A DNA stretch of 64,000 bases from Eudorina sp. 2006-703-Eu-15 (taxonomy: Eukaryota; Chlorophyta; Chlorophyceae; Chlamydomonadales; Volvocaceae). Both the position numbers and the translations under genes were made by a program. This document shows positions 11,181 to 42,152 of the stretch, piece after piece. The notes under the pieces are model-generated. The model made no database searches. It was not told the origin of the DNA and saw nothing but the letters and a program-made list of their open reading frames with translations. Location: contig BDSI01000071.1 in the NCBI GenBank assembly GCA_003117195.1, positions 186,001 through 250,000 on the forward strand, written 5' to 3'. Numbering within the stretch: position 1 is the stretch's first letter; each line of letters opens with the position of its first letter.

Positions 11181-14100
11181 ATGGATGGTGAACAGTCCCA
11201 AGAGCAGCCTCAGAACGCGCCTCGGCCGCACCGGCGGAAGTACAGACCTCTCGATGTCAGGTCATGGTTCGAGGGCTTTCTGCGGCTGGTGGGATGGATC
11301 CTGGTCATCATCCTGTCCGTGGCCACAGGAGCACTTTTTGTAGTATATGAGGTGGGCGAGCCAAAAGGTGCATGGCTGACGCCGTCCGCGTGGCACACTA
11401 CACCCACGGATGAGTGTTAGGAGTGTTGGGCCCTCGGTCAGCTATTATCGTCCATAATCCCATCCCTGGCGTCATGCCGGCCGCAACATTTCAGCCAGCA
11501 TCAAACCACAAACGGCGATGAACCCATGCGCCGCAGATCAAGATTCTCAACCGACATGATGTGGACTTCCGGGACCTGTACTTCGACCAACGGATCACCA
11601 ATGCCGTCAACAAGTGAGTGAGCCCCTAAGCGGCCGATGTCCGCGTCACCGCACAGCCTCAGAACGAGTGTGAAACACGGGCCTCGCCCGAACTGGCCTG
11701 GCCTGGTCTGACCGGCTCAGGTTTGGCTGCAAGAGGGGAAACATGCGGCGGTGGCGGGTTCCGGACCCTGCACCTGGGCCCGTCTGCTGGCGCCTCGCCA
11801 CTGGACTCAGACCACCCCGCACGTGACTGACTGCCGCGTCACGAGTCGGTGCGGCGTGGCCCCAGGGCGGCCACCCACCCGAAACCTAATTGTCCGCCTG
11901 CACCCCCTCCCTGCATGGCAGCAGCGCAGTATGAACATGTGTATGTACCTCTCCCCAAAATGCATACTATACCCCTCCCTGTGAGGGCCCGCCCCCGAGG
12001 TATCCCCTCCCACCCCCTGCCTTGCATTGCAGCGCCTACCACAAGAACTTCCTGGCCGCAGAGCAATGCAGCAACCCCGACCCGGTCTACTTCCCCGGGC
12101 AGACCGCCCTGTTTCCCACCACCGTGCCCTTCACCGACCTGCCCTGGTCCACACTATTGCCCCGCTGCAAGCCGGTCGTTGTCATAGAATGTACGGACAT
12201 CCGTACGGCGGCGTGCAACTCGGTGGGTGGCTGGTGTTCTTACGGGGGGGCGTGCAGGGGCAGCTTTGGGTTTGGGGTTGAGGTTCGTGATTGGGTGGCG
12301 GGGAGGTGGAGGAGGGTATTGGCGCTGGAAGAGGTAGGCATGGTGCTGCGAGGGTATGGCAAGGGGGAAAGAGAGGGGCAGAGAGGGGGAGGGTGGGAGC
12401 GCCGTCGTTCGGTGGGTGGGTGGCGCCTTGGGTGCCGGGGCCTTGGGTGGGGTTGCCGCACTGGGTGGGGTGGAGTGCAGGAGGTGTAGTAGGCCTCTTG
12501 GAGTCAGTCCAGTCGGGCGTTCTTGACGGGGGGGAGGGCTGGGGGCGTGACAGTGCGAGGGTGCGGCTGCTGCCATGGATGGATGAGACTGGGCGGGTCA
12601 GCTGGGATGTAGAGGCGGGGCGCGGGGCGGACAGCACGAGCCGCGGTGCCGCCTCGCAGGCGGCCAGTGCCTCCATCACACCCCGGGCCGCTTTCCAACG
12701 GGTGCATCACACAATCAAACTCTCCTGCCGGCTCCTCGGCCCCAAGCCACACACGCCCCGCCTACACACGGACCCTACCTGCTCCCCTGCCTGCTTCCCT
12801 GCTGGCTCGTCAGCTGCACATTGGGTGCGCGGCTCCACATTGGGTTATTGCTTGGGCGGATGACCCCGTCACCCCACCCACCGGTTCCCCCCATCTGATT
12901 CCTCTCCGCCGGCCCTTTCCCCCCTCCCTTTCCCCGCCCGCCCTACCCCCCACACCCACTCGCCCGACACCCAACCCGACCCGCCACCTGCCCCGGCCGG
13001 GGTATGGGCGGTACGGGCGGCCTCAGACCCGCGAGGCGCTGTACGCTGCGGCGGGTCTGGACCCGAGCCCCGGCACCCCCTACATCGACTGCCTGCGGGC
13101 GGGGCGGGTGCGGGTGGGCGCAGTGGCCGTACCCGTGGGCCGGCCCATCTCCCTGGTGGCTTACCTCACCACCGCCACCACACCGTACGACACACTGGTC
13201 ATCAACAGCCCCTTCGAGTGAGTGTGGCCCGGGTGTGGGTTTGGGAGGGGTGTCGGAGAGGGGGGAAGTGGGGTAAAGGAAATTGGAGGGGGGTAGGGGG
13301 GGAGTCGGGGCCATGACGGCTGTACGGACCATGTGCGTCGGTGCCTGAGGAAAGTCAGCACAGGCTCCCCTGTCCCGTGTCGATGGGTTGGTCACTGTGG
13401 GCTGTGCCCACTGGGCACACAAACAAAAAACGTATCATTCACTCGGACCGCGGGCGGGAACCCCTACCCGGGAATCCGGATCTTGGGGCGCGTCCGAACA
13501 GCCCCCTGTGAGAGAAACGGAACGGCGGCCTGGGAGGTGCGGGCTGTCGATGCTGATAGCGGCAAATGCAGCTTGCGATGTGAAATGCGCTGGACGCTGA
13601 CCGACCGGCTGTCCTGCCTGAGCCAGCTGCCAGGGTGGAAGGCCTCGCGCGCCGCACGTATGTGTATCCGCGCACGGGCTTGTGTGTGCCCCGGGGAGGG
13701 AGGCGCTTGGGGGGGGGGGGGGGGGGGGGGGGGAGGCGCTTGTGTGTGCCCCGGGGAGGGAGGCGCTGGTGTGTGCCCCGGGGAGGGAGGCGCTGGTGTG
13801 TGCCCCGGGGAGGGAGGCGCTGGTGTGTGCCCGGGGAGGGAGGCGCTGGTGTGTGCCCCGGGGAGGGAGGCGCTGGTGTGTGCCCCGGGGAGGGAGGCGC
13901 TGGTGTGTGCCCCGGGGAGGGAGGCGCTGGTGTGTGCCCCGGGAGGGAGGCGCTGGTGTGTGCCCCGGGGAGGGAGGCGCTGGTGTGTGCCCCGGGGAGG
14001 GAGGCGCTGGTGTGTGCCCCGGGGAGGGAGGCGCTGGTGTGTGCCCCGGGGAGGGAGGCGCTGGTGTGTGCCCCGGGAGGGAGGCGCTGGTGTGTGCCCC

Positions 14101-14378
14101 GGGGAGGGAGGCGCTGGTGTGTGCCCCGGGGAGGGAGGCGCTGGTGTGTGCCCGGGGAGGGAGGCGCTGGTGTGTGCCCCGGGGAGGGAGGCGCTGGTGT
14201 GTGCCCCGGGGAGGGAGGCGCTGGTGTGTGCCCCGGGGAGGGAGGCGCTGGTGTGTGCCCCGGGGAGGGAGGCGCTGGTGTGTGCCCCGGGGAGGGAGGC
14301 GCTGGTGTGTGCCCGGGGGGGGGGGGGGGGGAGGGAGGCGCTGGTGTGTGCCCCGGGGAGGGAGGCGCTGGTGTGTGC

Positions 14379-14420
<42 letters not shown>

Positions 14421-17400
14421 CGTGGTGTGTGCCCGGGGAGGGAGGCGCTGGTGTGTGCCCCGGGAGGGAGGCGCTGGTGTGTGCCCCGGGGAGGGAGGCG
14501 CTGGTGTGTGCCCCGGGAGGGAGGCGCTGGTGTGTGCCCGGGGAGGGAGGCGCTGGTGTGTGCCCCGGGGAGGGAGGCGCTGGTGTGTGCCCCGGGGAGG
14601 GAGGCGCTGGTGTGTGCCCCGGGGAGGGAGGCGCTGGTGTGTGCCCCGGGGAGGGAGGCGCTGGTGTGTGCCCCGGGGAGGGAGGCGCTGGTGTGTGCCC
14701 GCTGAAGGGACGAGGCAGGGTTGCGCGATCCGGGTGCGGAGCGGCACTCAGTCGTTGTGGCGGCCGCGGTCTGGGCTACTGGCCCCGGTGTTGGTTGCTG
14801 GGTGGCACCATTCACAAGGCGAGGGTTGTGGGGGGCGAGGTGCCCCTATCTCGTCAGGGACAGGGACCGTGCATGCATGTGTACGTGTGCGGGGGATGTG
14901 TGTGCGGGGGTGTGATGGGGTGGACCCGAGTGGCTTCCAGAACCTGAGGACGGCAAGGTGCGCATGACCGGGAGGCGTGCGCTGCCAGAGGAGGAAAGGA
15001 GTCACGACGACCTGCGGCGGCCGCCCTCCTCTCCCCCCACCCGGGTAGCGGCGCTGGGGTCAGGCATGGAGAGCGAGCTCCAGCGGTATCCTGCCGTACT
15101 GTACGGCAAACCCTGTGCAGCTGTGCAACCAGTTCGGGGCCACCAAGTCGATGAAGTACCCACTACACCACCACACCACCATATCACCACCGGGTAGGCC
15201 CCGGGTAGGTCGCGGCGGTTCGGCCCCCCCCTTTGGGTCCCCTGGATACGCACCCCGGGGGGCCCCCTCGGCCCACATCTGCGGCCCTGAACCCCAGCGG
15301 CCCCTGAGCTTCCATCCCGACTCTTATGCGCTGGACCCCTCCCTCCCTCCCCAATGCCCCCTTGACGCTTCCCTGATACCCCCCCCCCACCACCACCACC
15401 TCTACCAGCATCAACCAGACTGAGGTGAACGCGTTTGTGGACAAGGTGGCGGCGGCGGTGAACGTCAGCACCGTCAACTACGTGCAGCCCAAGTGAGCAG
15501 CGGTGGCGCCCGGGTGGAGGGGGAGGAGGGGGCCGCCGCAGGGGGAACGCGCAGCGAATCGGGAAGCTGGATCGTGCACACAGCGACTGCACATCCCCCC
15601 TGCAGATAGGTCACGCCCCCCCCTCCCAACTTGACCGGACTACCGCCCATCCTGCTGCCGCTAGTCTCACAGACCTGCTGGCTTGGGACGTCAGCTTTCT
15701 CCCCTCCCCACGTCCCCGTCCCCGCCCTCCCTCCTCGCCGCGGTTCGCTTTGCAACTGATGTGGGTCATTCTCTGACCACCTTTCACGTGTCTATACTCC
15801 TTTCCACCCTTCGTTTAACTCCTGCTCCCTCCTCGCTTCCCCTCCCCTCCGCCCTGGCAGCAGCGCATTCTAAAGTGTCAATTTCCTATACCTCCCCTCC
15901 GCCCTTCCCTCCCCTCTGCCCTCCCCTCCCTGCCGGCCCCCCTCCTCTGCAGCGTCCAGCTGAGCGCCGGCATCAGCCTGGCCGGGGTGTCCGTGGCCGC
16001 CTCCCTGCAGCTGCTGGCCGGCGGCAGCCGCAACCTCCGCGCAGTGCCCCCCTGGACCGCCGTGTCCAACCTGTGGCCCTGGCCGGGCATGAACAAGCGC
16101 TGCCAGAACACGGGGGTCAGCAACAACTGGCACATCGCGGGTGAGCCCAGGAGCAGCGGCCGGGGGGGAAAGGGGGAGGGGAGGGGGAGGCGCCAGGGCG
16201 ATGACGATGGGGGTTTGGTCCAGTTCCCCCGGGGCTTTCTGGCGGGGGATGCATTTTTGATCTCTGATCTGGGTTCCGGGCCCGCTGGTGGAGGTCGCCG
16301 GGGCCGCTGAGGGGGCGTAGCGTGTGAGGCGGGTCGATGGGAGGGGATTGATGGAGGACGGAAGGAGGGGACAGAGAAGGGTGGTGGAAGGGACACTGAA
16401 CGGCCAGGACGGGTGCAGGCCCGCGGATCAAGTTGAGAGCCTTCATGGCAGGCGCAGACAGCGTCACATGCACCCGTACACAACACCCACCCACCCACCC
16501 ACCCGGGCTTTGCTCAGCCCCATGCGTATCACGCACATGCGTGCCTTGCCCGCCGAACACCCACCCACCCGGGCGCGTTCTTTGGGTTGTTTCTTTTTTT
16601 CAATCTAACCCACCTACCCACCCAGTTGCGGCGGCGGATGCAAGTGCGAGCTGCCGCTCCACCCGCCCCGGGACCTGCACCCACACGCCACCCCGCCCCG
16701 CCCCCCGCCACCCATGCCACCCGGGGCTTGCCCGAATTCGTTTCTGAGTTTGAGTTTTTTCATTCATCCCACTCCTCTCTCACTCTGCCCCCACCCCGCC
16801 AGGCAGCGCCGTCATCACCACCCCCGGCTTCCAGCTGGCTCACCCCGACCAGGCCATGATCCCCCTGGTGGTGGCGGGCAGCGTCATGCTCGTCAGCGCC
16901 TGGACGGTCATGCCGGTGGCAGCCCCCGGCCTGGAGCTGGGCGGCTCTACGGACGTGATGGTGGGCCTACTCACCCGAGTGCAGGTGGGGGCTGGGGGGG
17001 CGGACGGACAGACGGACGAAGGGCTTCTTTAACTCCCCGATTCAGAAGAGCTGCCACCTCCCTCACCCCAGTTCCACCGATGGATACTTACTTGAGCACT
17101 GCATGCCCGCCTCTTTGGACGCCCCTCCCGTATAATGTGTCTACCAATTTTCTATACCCCTCCCCGCCCCTCCCACTGCCGGGTGGCCCTGGCGCGCTCC
17201 TTTAGGACCTATCCTCCGGACCCACCCACCCACCCACCCACCCACCTGGACACCCCCGCACACTCAGAGACATGGCGTGCACACCCGGTGGGGTGGTGCC
17301 GGTGTCCATCGGCCTGCAGGTGTCCATCGGCCAGGTGCCGCTGCTGGGCGCCTGCGGCGGCTGGCAGTTCAGCGGCGACCCCGCCGACCTCAACCTCACC

Positions 17401-18761
17401 TACACGCCCCACTGGAGCGGTTCCCTGGCGGCACTGCAAGCGGGGACCAAGTTCAGCCCCATCGCCAACCATGTGTGTGCTCAGTGAGAAACCCGCTCCA
17501 ACCATATGTGTGTGTGTGTGTTTAGGTAAAATACCGCCCGTGTGTGTTTAATGAGAAGCCCACCCATAACCGCCCGTGTATGTGTGTACGTGTTTATGTA
17601 CATTGTCAGCGGGCGCCGTGGTGGGGTGCTCGGGGGATCAGTGAAGCGCACAACCCTAGTTGTTGCGGGGGGCTGTACAAGGGTTGGCTTGCACATGGGT
17701 GCGTGTGTGACACACGGAGTGGGCGTGTTTGGCCAGGTGCGTGGGCCCATCGCTTGACAGGCTTGACGGTGGTCACATGATGGGGCGGCCCGCAGTGTGT
17801 TCAGGTCACCCACGCACAGCACCAGGTCCAGGTCCAAGTCCAGGTCCGGGGGATTGCATGTCTGCCCTCGCGGGTCATGGCTGCGCTGGCACCACGCATG
17901 GCTGGAGCCACTCGGCGGGGAGGGAGGCTGCAAGTGGTGTGGGCCTCGACGGGAGGCGGTGCCCACCGGCGATACGTACTATACGGCTTCCTGCCGGCAT
18001 GGACTCTGTGCGGATGCATGGAGCACACTTTTCCCACCGCCGCACATTGCTGTGGATCCGACTGTTCGGCAGTGGTCTCTCATCCAATAAGCGTCTCTGG
18101 GTTCGTTCCGGGCTTGAATCGCCGTTGGCGTCACTCCTTTTCGGAGCCGCATCCGGCGCCGTCATCCGATGCCCGTGTGCATTCGCACGGCGGTTGTACG
18201 GCTGGTGATCCCCCTTGGAGCGTACTGATCGCTGACTGTTGCCACGTCCGCATGCCCGCCACCCATTCGTCCCTCCCCTCTCAGGTGGTTGTCGTGGACG
18301 TCCGCGACGTGGCCGGACCACGCAAGTTTGCGCTGCCCTCGTACGGCGGCATGTGGTACATCTTCGGCGCCTTCGTGATGGCTTTCATCTGGCTGGTCAG
18401 CAACTCCCTCATCCTCTTCATCATCATCCTGGTCTGGGTGAGTCGGGTGTGCTGCTCTGGGTGAGGCGGGTGGAGGGCAGAAGTGTGTTTAATGAGAAGA
18501 GACCCGCCCGACCCAAACCAAGGGGTGAGTCCCTGACGCCCCAGGGGATCGCTGGATCATCTACCCGCCCTCACGTTACTTGTTGCGACCGGTTCCCTCC
18601 CTGCTGCCTGTACCTGACCTCCGCTTGCCATCCGCCGAAGCTTACAGAACCGCCTTTCCCCGCCTTCCCACGTTTCTTTTTCATTGCAGTGGAATATCCG
18701 GAGCAACAAGGGTTTACCGCCCATCATATACCGTTACATGAGGAAGTATCGCGGGTGGTGA
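11181..18761 (+). CDS. Two-span membrane protein with large Cys-rich ectodomain, 510 aa, 11 exons
   Basis: Model: join(11181..11351, 11537..11613, 12033..12222, 13027..13217, 15084..15155, 15409..15492, 15953..16140, 16803..16984, 17320..17472, 18285..18437, 18690..18761), 510 aa; every junction is GT-AG and phase-consistent. A short basic N-terminus is followed by a hydrophobic span at about 33-56 (GWILVIILSVATGALFVVY). A domain of about 400 residues follows, with nine Cys and N-glycosylation sequons (NQT, NVS, NLT). A second span lies at about 461-488 (FGAFVMAFIWLVSNSLILFI), with a short basic tail ending YRGW. Two spans, a large loop and short cytoplasmic ends recall P2X- or ENaC-type channels in topology, but I see none of their signature motifs, so no function is assigned. 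The donor of exon 9 (GTGTGT) is the weakest junction. Confidence 0.75.
11914..11952 (+). repeat. Intronic CTGGCAGCAGC element, copy in intron 2 of the two-span membrane protein gene
   Basis: Reads GCATGGCAGCAGCGCAGTAT then GAACATGTGTATGTACC. Sense to its gene, about 80-120 nt before the acceptor at 12032. Confidence 0.7.
13686..14703 (+). repeat. 27-bp minisatellite of about 1 kb with long poly-G runs, in intron 4
   Basis: The unit GGAGGGAGGCGCTGGTGTGT followed by GCCCCGG repeats about 35 times with one-base deletions of G or C. Pure G runs interrupt it at 13709-13733 (25 nt), 14315-14331 (17 nt) and 14381-14420 (40 nt). Because 27 is a multiple of three it creates long spurious open frames on both strands. 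It lies wholly inside intron 4 (13218-15083) of the two-span membrane protein gene. The G-rich strand is the sense strand and could form G-quadruplexes in RNA. Confidence 0.95.
15856..15893 (+). repeat. Intronic CTGGCAGCAGC element, copy in intron 6 of the two-span membrane protein gene
   Basis: Reads CTGGCAGCAGCGCATTCTAA then AGTGTCAATTTCCTATACC. Sense, about 60-100 nt before the acceptor at 15952. Confidence 0.8.
17131..17160 (+). repeat. Intronic element, 3' half only, intron 8 of the two-span membrane protein gene
   Basis: Only the second half is recognisable: ATGTGTCTACCAATTTTCTA followed by TACCCC. Sense orientation. Confidence 0.6.
17541..17577 (+). repeat. GTGTTTAATGAGAAGCCC element, copy 1
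   Basis: TGTGTGTTTAATGAGAAGCC followed by CACCCATAACCGCCCG, next to GT-rich sequence, in intron 9 of the two-span membrane protein gene. Confidence 0.75.
18483..18510 (+). repeat. GTGTTTAATGAGAAGCCC element, copy 2 (diverged)
   Basis: GTGTGTTTAATGAGAAGAGA followed by CCCGCCCG, in intron 10 of the two-span membrane protein gene. Confidence 0.7.
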
Positions 18762-18869
18762 GCGGCCCCCAAACGCTCGCAAGAGCGGACAGATAACGGA
18801 GCCCTGCTGCCATCTGGACCACCCTGTGGTCGGCGCGCTCAATTCGAACACCCACTCCAACCACCTCCA

Positions 18870-18874
18870 TGTAA
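18870..18874 (+). terminator. TGTAA poly(A) signal of the two-span membrane protein gene
   Basis: TGTAA lies 109 nt after the TGA stop at 18759-18761, a normal algal 3' UTR length. Confidence 0.6.
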
Positions 18875-19552
18875 TATGATGACCACGTTACACGAGTTTA
18901 CTGCTCCCCTCCTCCCCCACACAAAGGTTGCACCGTTACTCATGCGCCGCGTTAAACGTGACACGGACATTGAGCCAAGGCAGATCCAGTCTCTACAGTA
19001 CGGTCGACACCTGTCCACCTCCTGTGATGCAGCGCGCGACCGGTCAACTAGGCTGGCTGACTGATCTCATGTTGCGGCAAGTCTGGGATGCCCGTGCGTC
19101 CGTGACCGACATGCGCAAGGTGAATCTCCTCCACTCCTCCACATTAACTTCTAAGCTGCAGACACCAGTCCGGCCAAGACCGGGAAAAACTGCAAAGTGG
19201 AGGCCCCCGTACGCCCTGAACGTCGCACCACTCCGTGTGGCCCCTTTCTCACGGCGATCGTGCCGGCCAGTAGACAGCGCCAATGCACCGCCGCGGCCTC
19301 ACCTTTCACTGTCCAGGACCGCCAGCGATACGCGACATGCGCTGCACGACCCCAGGCAACATGGACCAACATTCCACTCCGGACTGTTGTGCTCCAGGGG
19401 CAGCTTTGGATTGGCTGCAGGGTCCAGAACAAGACGCAAAAACTGCTCAGTGGCAGCACGCAGCGACGCGCTCATGCCATATAGCCCAAGCTCAGCTCCG
19501 GCCACCGATGGCAGTCGCAACCCAACAGCTTAGCTCCAGCCGCTGGAACCAC

Positions 19553-19804
19553 TTAATCCGTCAGGGTGATCTTCAGCGACAGCTCTTCCGCTGGCACCAC
19601 CTGCTCCTCCTTCTTGCCGAAGATCATGTCCTGTCGGGCCGCGCAAACAGGACAGCAGGGCGGGACAGGGTACTTCAAGTTCAGATCGTCCTCAGTGTTG
19701 ACCCCTGCCGCAAAATGTACTTCGCAGGTGTCCAGATAGTCATCATGCCATGTGGCGCTGCAACCTCGGCAAGGGTTTGAAAGGCAAGATGAAGTCCTGG
19801 CTGA
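19553..19804 (-). other. Cys-rich 83-codon open stretch directly after the bL28 stop, in the same frame
   Basis: Behind the TGA of bL28 the same frame continues for 83 codons to a TAA at 19553-19555. It reads like protein: NPCRGCSATWHDDYLDTC, then a mixed charged segment, YPVPPCCPVCAARQDM, FGKKEEQVVPAEELSLKITL and TD. Two Cys clusters (CxxC and CCxxC) suggest a metal-binding fold. There is no ATG before the Cys clusters, so it cannot be an independent single-exon gene. It could be a spliced C-terminal exon of bL28 (a GTAACG donor exists near the bL28 C-terminus and an AG just before GTTGCAGC, with matching phase). It could also be the last exon of another gene, or be reached by UGA readthrough. 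Family unrecognised. Confidence 0.5.
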
Positions 19805-20377
19805 TCACTTCAAGCCTACGTTGGCTGGCTCTCGCCCAAACCCGTTACCCTCCAAGCGCCCCACCTCCATGCCCGGGCGGATGTAGACGATGCGGCCACC
19901 CTCCTCGTACACCGGGTACTTGGGCTGCTTCTTGGAGGCGGCAATCTTCTCCGCGTTCTTGATGACGCGCGGGTTCTTGGCCACCGGCACCTTACCCTTG
20001 TTCTCCGCCAAGTACGCCTTCCGCTGCGGGCGAGCGTCCTCGAATGGCAGCTTGCTCAGGTCGATGCCCGCCTCCTGCGCCATCTCGGCGAGGCCCTTCT
20101 TCTCCAGCGTCTTAATAGCCTTGGTGCAGATGCGGAGCTTAACCCAGCGCTGGCCCTCCTCCCAGAACACCTTCTTGTTCTGCAGGTTCGGCTCCTGCCA
20201 CTTCCGGCTCTTCTTGTTAGAAAAGCAAACTGCGTTCGCCTTGTTGCGCTTCTTGCCAGTCAGGTCGCAGACCTTCTTCGCGTCCACAGTCAGGACACGC
20301 GCAACGCGGGTCTGCACAGTGGCAGGCTTGAAGGCCAAAGATTGGCCGGCAATCGTGCTCCTCATGCTGAGCGACAT
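19805..20377 (-). CDS. PRPL28: Plastid ribosomal protein bL28 (PRPL28), 190 aa
   Basis: Single exon. After a transit peptide of about 33 residues rich in Ser, Arg and Ala ([20 protein letters not shown]), the bL28 core follows: [20 protein letters not shown], then the [15 protein letters not shown] region, [20 protein letters not shown] and a helical [13 protein letters not shown]. Bacterial L28 is about 78 aa; this protein adds a basic C-terminal tail of about 75 residues ending REPANVGLK. Family knowledge makes it a structural protein of the 50S subunit of the plastid ribosome. The start at 20377 is preferred over an upstream in-frame ATG at 20413 because its context (GCCATGTC) is better and it begins a typical algal transit peptide. 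It is intronless, unlike its neighbours. The same frame stays open after the TGA (see 19553-19804). Confidence 0.92.
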   Translation of the reverse strand: MSLSMRSTIAGQSLAFKPATVQTRVARVLTVDAKKVCDLTGKKRNKANAVCFSNKKSRKWQEPNLQNKKVFWEEGQRWVKLRICTKAIKTLEKKGLAEMAQEAGIDLSKLPFEDARPQRKAYLAENKGKVPVAKNPRVIKNAEKIAASKKQPKYPVYEEGGRIVYIRPGMEVGRLEGNGFGREPANVGLK

Positions 20378-20793
20378 GGCTGCGACCTGCACGCAGGTGA
20401 AAGAGGACCACAATTCGCACGGCCACCAGCTGCGAAATAGCTCCGCAATTACACAGAATGATATATCCTTTTATTGGCCTAATCAAAGCTAAGACAGGTC
20501 GGATTTGTTGGGAACGTGTGGTCCGCGCACCTGGGCTGCTGCGCGTCGAGCCGCCACAAGACGAGCGGCAATTACAGTCGCTGATAGGGAAAGCACCGCC
20601 TAAGCTGATACCTATGTAATGGACAACTACAGCAAAGCGGCAGTCTTGTCAGTGCCCAAGCCCAGACACAAACCGGAGTGGAGCCGATGGTCGGTTCATG
20701 GGCCCGATGGTTTCTCCGCTTCCACAAGTACTCTAGAGCCCAAATATTATAAAACTATTTCTCAAAGACAAATTTATTGTGCCAACAAATCAT

Positions 20794-20798
20794 TTACA
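20794..20798 (-). terminator. TGTAA poly(A) signal of the DHX29-like helicase gene
   Basis: The minus strand reads TGTAA about 226 nt downstream of the TGA at 21024-21026. The interval 20378-20793 beyond it is the likely promoter and 5' UTR space of bL28, in which no other gene is seen. Confidence 0.55.
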
Positions 20799-21023
20799 TG
20801 ATCAAGGCAACTTGATAATGCCCCACTTCACCCGAGCGTCGGCAGTGTCTGCCATTTATCCCATAGCCAGCATCGCGCGGAAATGGATGAATCGGCACAT
20901 GGCCTAAACGACAACAAAATCAACTGCTGTCCACAGTTAAGCACGTCGTGGACATCATCACCGCGTCTACCTAAGCACGCCCTCCACATCTAGCAAACCC
21001 TAACGCATCGAAACCTAACCATC

Positions 21024-40200
<19,177 letters not shown>

Positions 40201-40693
40201 GAGGGGCGCTCGGCGGGGCGCTGTGGCGGTACGACGAGTGTCGCCGAAACGAAAAAGCCCAGGCTCGGCCTGATCAGGTGCCACTCGACATATCTCTAAA
40301 AATACGCAAACCAGAGCCAAAGCGTTATCACGGTTACCAGACTTTCTCTTGTTATGTGCTGACAGAGGTCCCTTCAACAAAGAACTGTATCAACACAATA
40401 TAATCCAATTAGGAAATACGAAAGGCATTACGTGTAAGGAAGCATGTATGTCCCTGATCTGGCAGATATGCCAAACAGTTGTTACCGGTACACGGCTTCT
40501 CGTTAACCGTGCATGTTGAGCATTAGTGACCTACTTGCATTTCAATTGTATTCCAAGTATTTTGACGTCCTACCTTTACCCAAGCTATTATGTTATGTTG
40601 TCACTGGTGGCCCATGTTGGCATGCAATCGAGTTGGTCTGTTGTGGAGGACAGCGTGTTTGAAAACACCTAAGCGTTAGTAATATGCTCTTTG
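40201..40693. promoter_or_regulatory. Divergent promoter region, DHX29 helicase and MYND/F-box/WD40 gene
   Basis: The two start codons, on opposite strands, are 492 bp apart. The segment is AT-rich compared with its flanks and contains no open frame worth calling. No specific box is assigned. Confidence 0.5.
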
Positions 40694-42117
40694 ATGGCAT
40701 CGTGTGCCATCTGCGACAAACCCGCGTTGTTCAGATGCGGCAAATGCAAGGTCGAGAGGTATTGCAGCCGAGAATGTAAGCGCCCGCAGCGTATGGATAA
40801 CCCTTATCATGGCTGCGACGCCCACGTCTTTTCGGGCTTCCCCTTCTCGCGTGGGTGCCCCGCACTGGTCCCCGAGTTCGTTCCCCTCCTATCCAAACGA
40901 CGCTTCTATCCGCACGCGAACGCGTCCCGACCCAGATCGCCCCCGAAACGCTTTACCGCTTGTAGGTCAGAAAGACCACTGGCCGCACCACAAGACCCGG
41001 TGCCCCCAGCTGGCGCTCGCGGCCAAGGCCGCCGCAGATCACCCAGCGGCCCCGGACGCCGCAGCCACGGCCGCGAGCCCCAGCCCCGCGCGCCTGCAGC
41101 CCCAGCCCCCCTCGGCGCCCCTCCCCCCCCGGCCCTCCCTCCCCACAACTCCCCTGGACCAGCCCGGCTCCTTCCGGGGTAACCCGCGGACCGCCCGCCT
41201 GCTGGGCGACATCCCGCCCAGCCTGCAACCGGCGGAGCCCCCGGCCGCGGCCGTGTCCTCATCGAGTGGCGCTGCCGGGGCGTCGGAAATCAGCGCTGCC
41301 GCTGCCGCTTCTTCTGTTGCTGCTGCTGCTTCTATTGTTGTTAGTACAGCGGCAGCGGCAGCAGGTCCCAGCGCCGCTCCTCAGAGGCCCACGCCGGCGG
41401 CCGCAGCCAGCAGCGGCGGCAGCGCCGCCGGCAGCGCCGCTGGAGCCGCGGGCGCGTTGCTGACAGCACCCCCCATCGGCGGCCGCGGCGGCGGCGACAG
41501 CGCGGCGACTGTTGGACAGGGCGCTGACGTCGCGACGGATGTGGTCGCGGGCCCGTCGGCGCCGCCGTCGCCAGGGCCCCGGACGCCGGCGGCTTCGCCG
41601 CGGCCGCCGCTGACGCCGTCGCCGCCAGGGCCCCGGACGCCTCATCCCTTCCAACCCGCGCCGCCGGCGGGCAGTCCTCGGACTCTGCCGGGGAGCGCGT
41701 CCATGCGTGTCGTACGAGCTCACCTGCGGGACTCCGCCGCCACCACCGCAGCGCTGTTGACGTCGGCGTCGACGCCGGCGGGCCTGGCCGTCGACGGCAC
41801 GGGGCTTCTGCGCGGCGGCAGCATCCTGGACCGCGTGGCGCCGCCGCCCGTGGGAGGTACCTCCGCGGATGGCGACGGCGTCGGTGACGGCCTCGGCGGC
41901 CCGAAACCAGCGGCGCCGCCGCAGACCGGCGACAAAGCGTTGGGCCAACGGCCGTCGACGCCGCCTCCGGCGCCGGGTCCGCCGCCCTCGCTGCCGCCCG
42001 CGCCGCTCTCACCGCAGCCGGCGCAGCCCCCGCCGACGCGGCCGTGGGCCAATCAGTTGGCATCAGCGGTCGTCGGCGGCGCCGCGGACGGCACCGTTGG
42101 AGCGGCGCGGGTGGTAC

Positions 42118-42152
<35 letters not shown>

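Noticed and set aside
13439..14967. Several open frames of 350-540 codons over the minisatellite
   Set aside because: The 27-bp unit is a multiple of three, so it keeps frames open on both strands. The tract lies inside an intron whose flanking exons join in phase.
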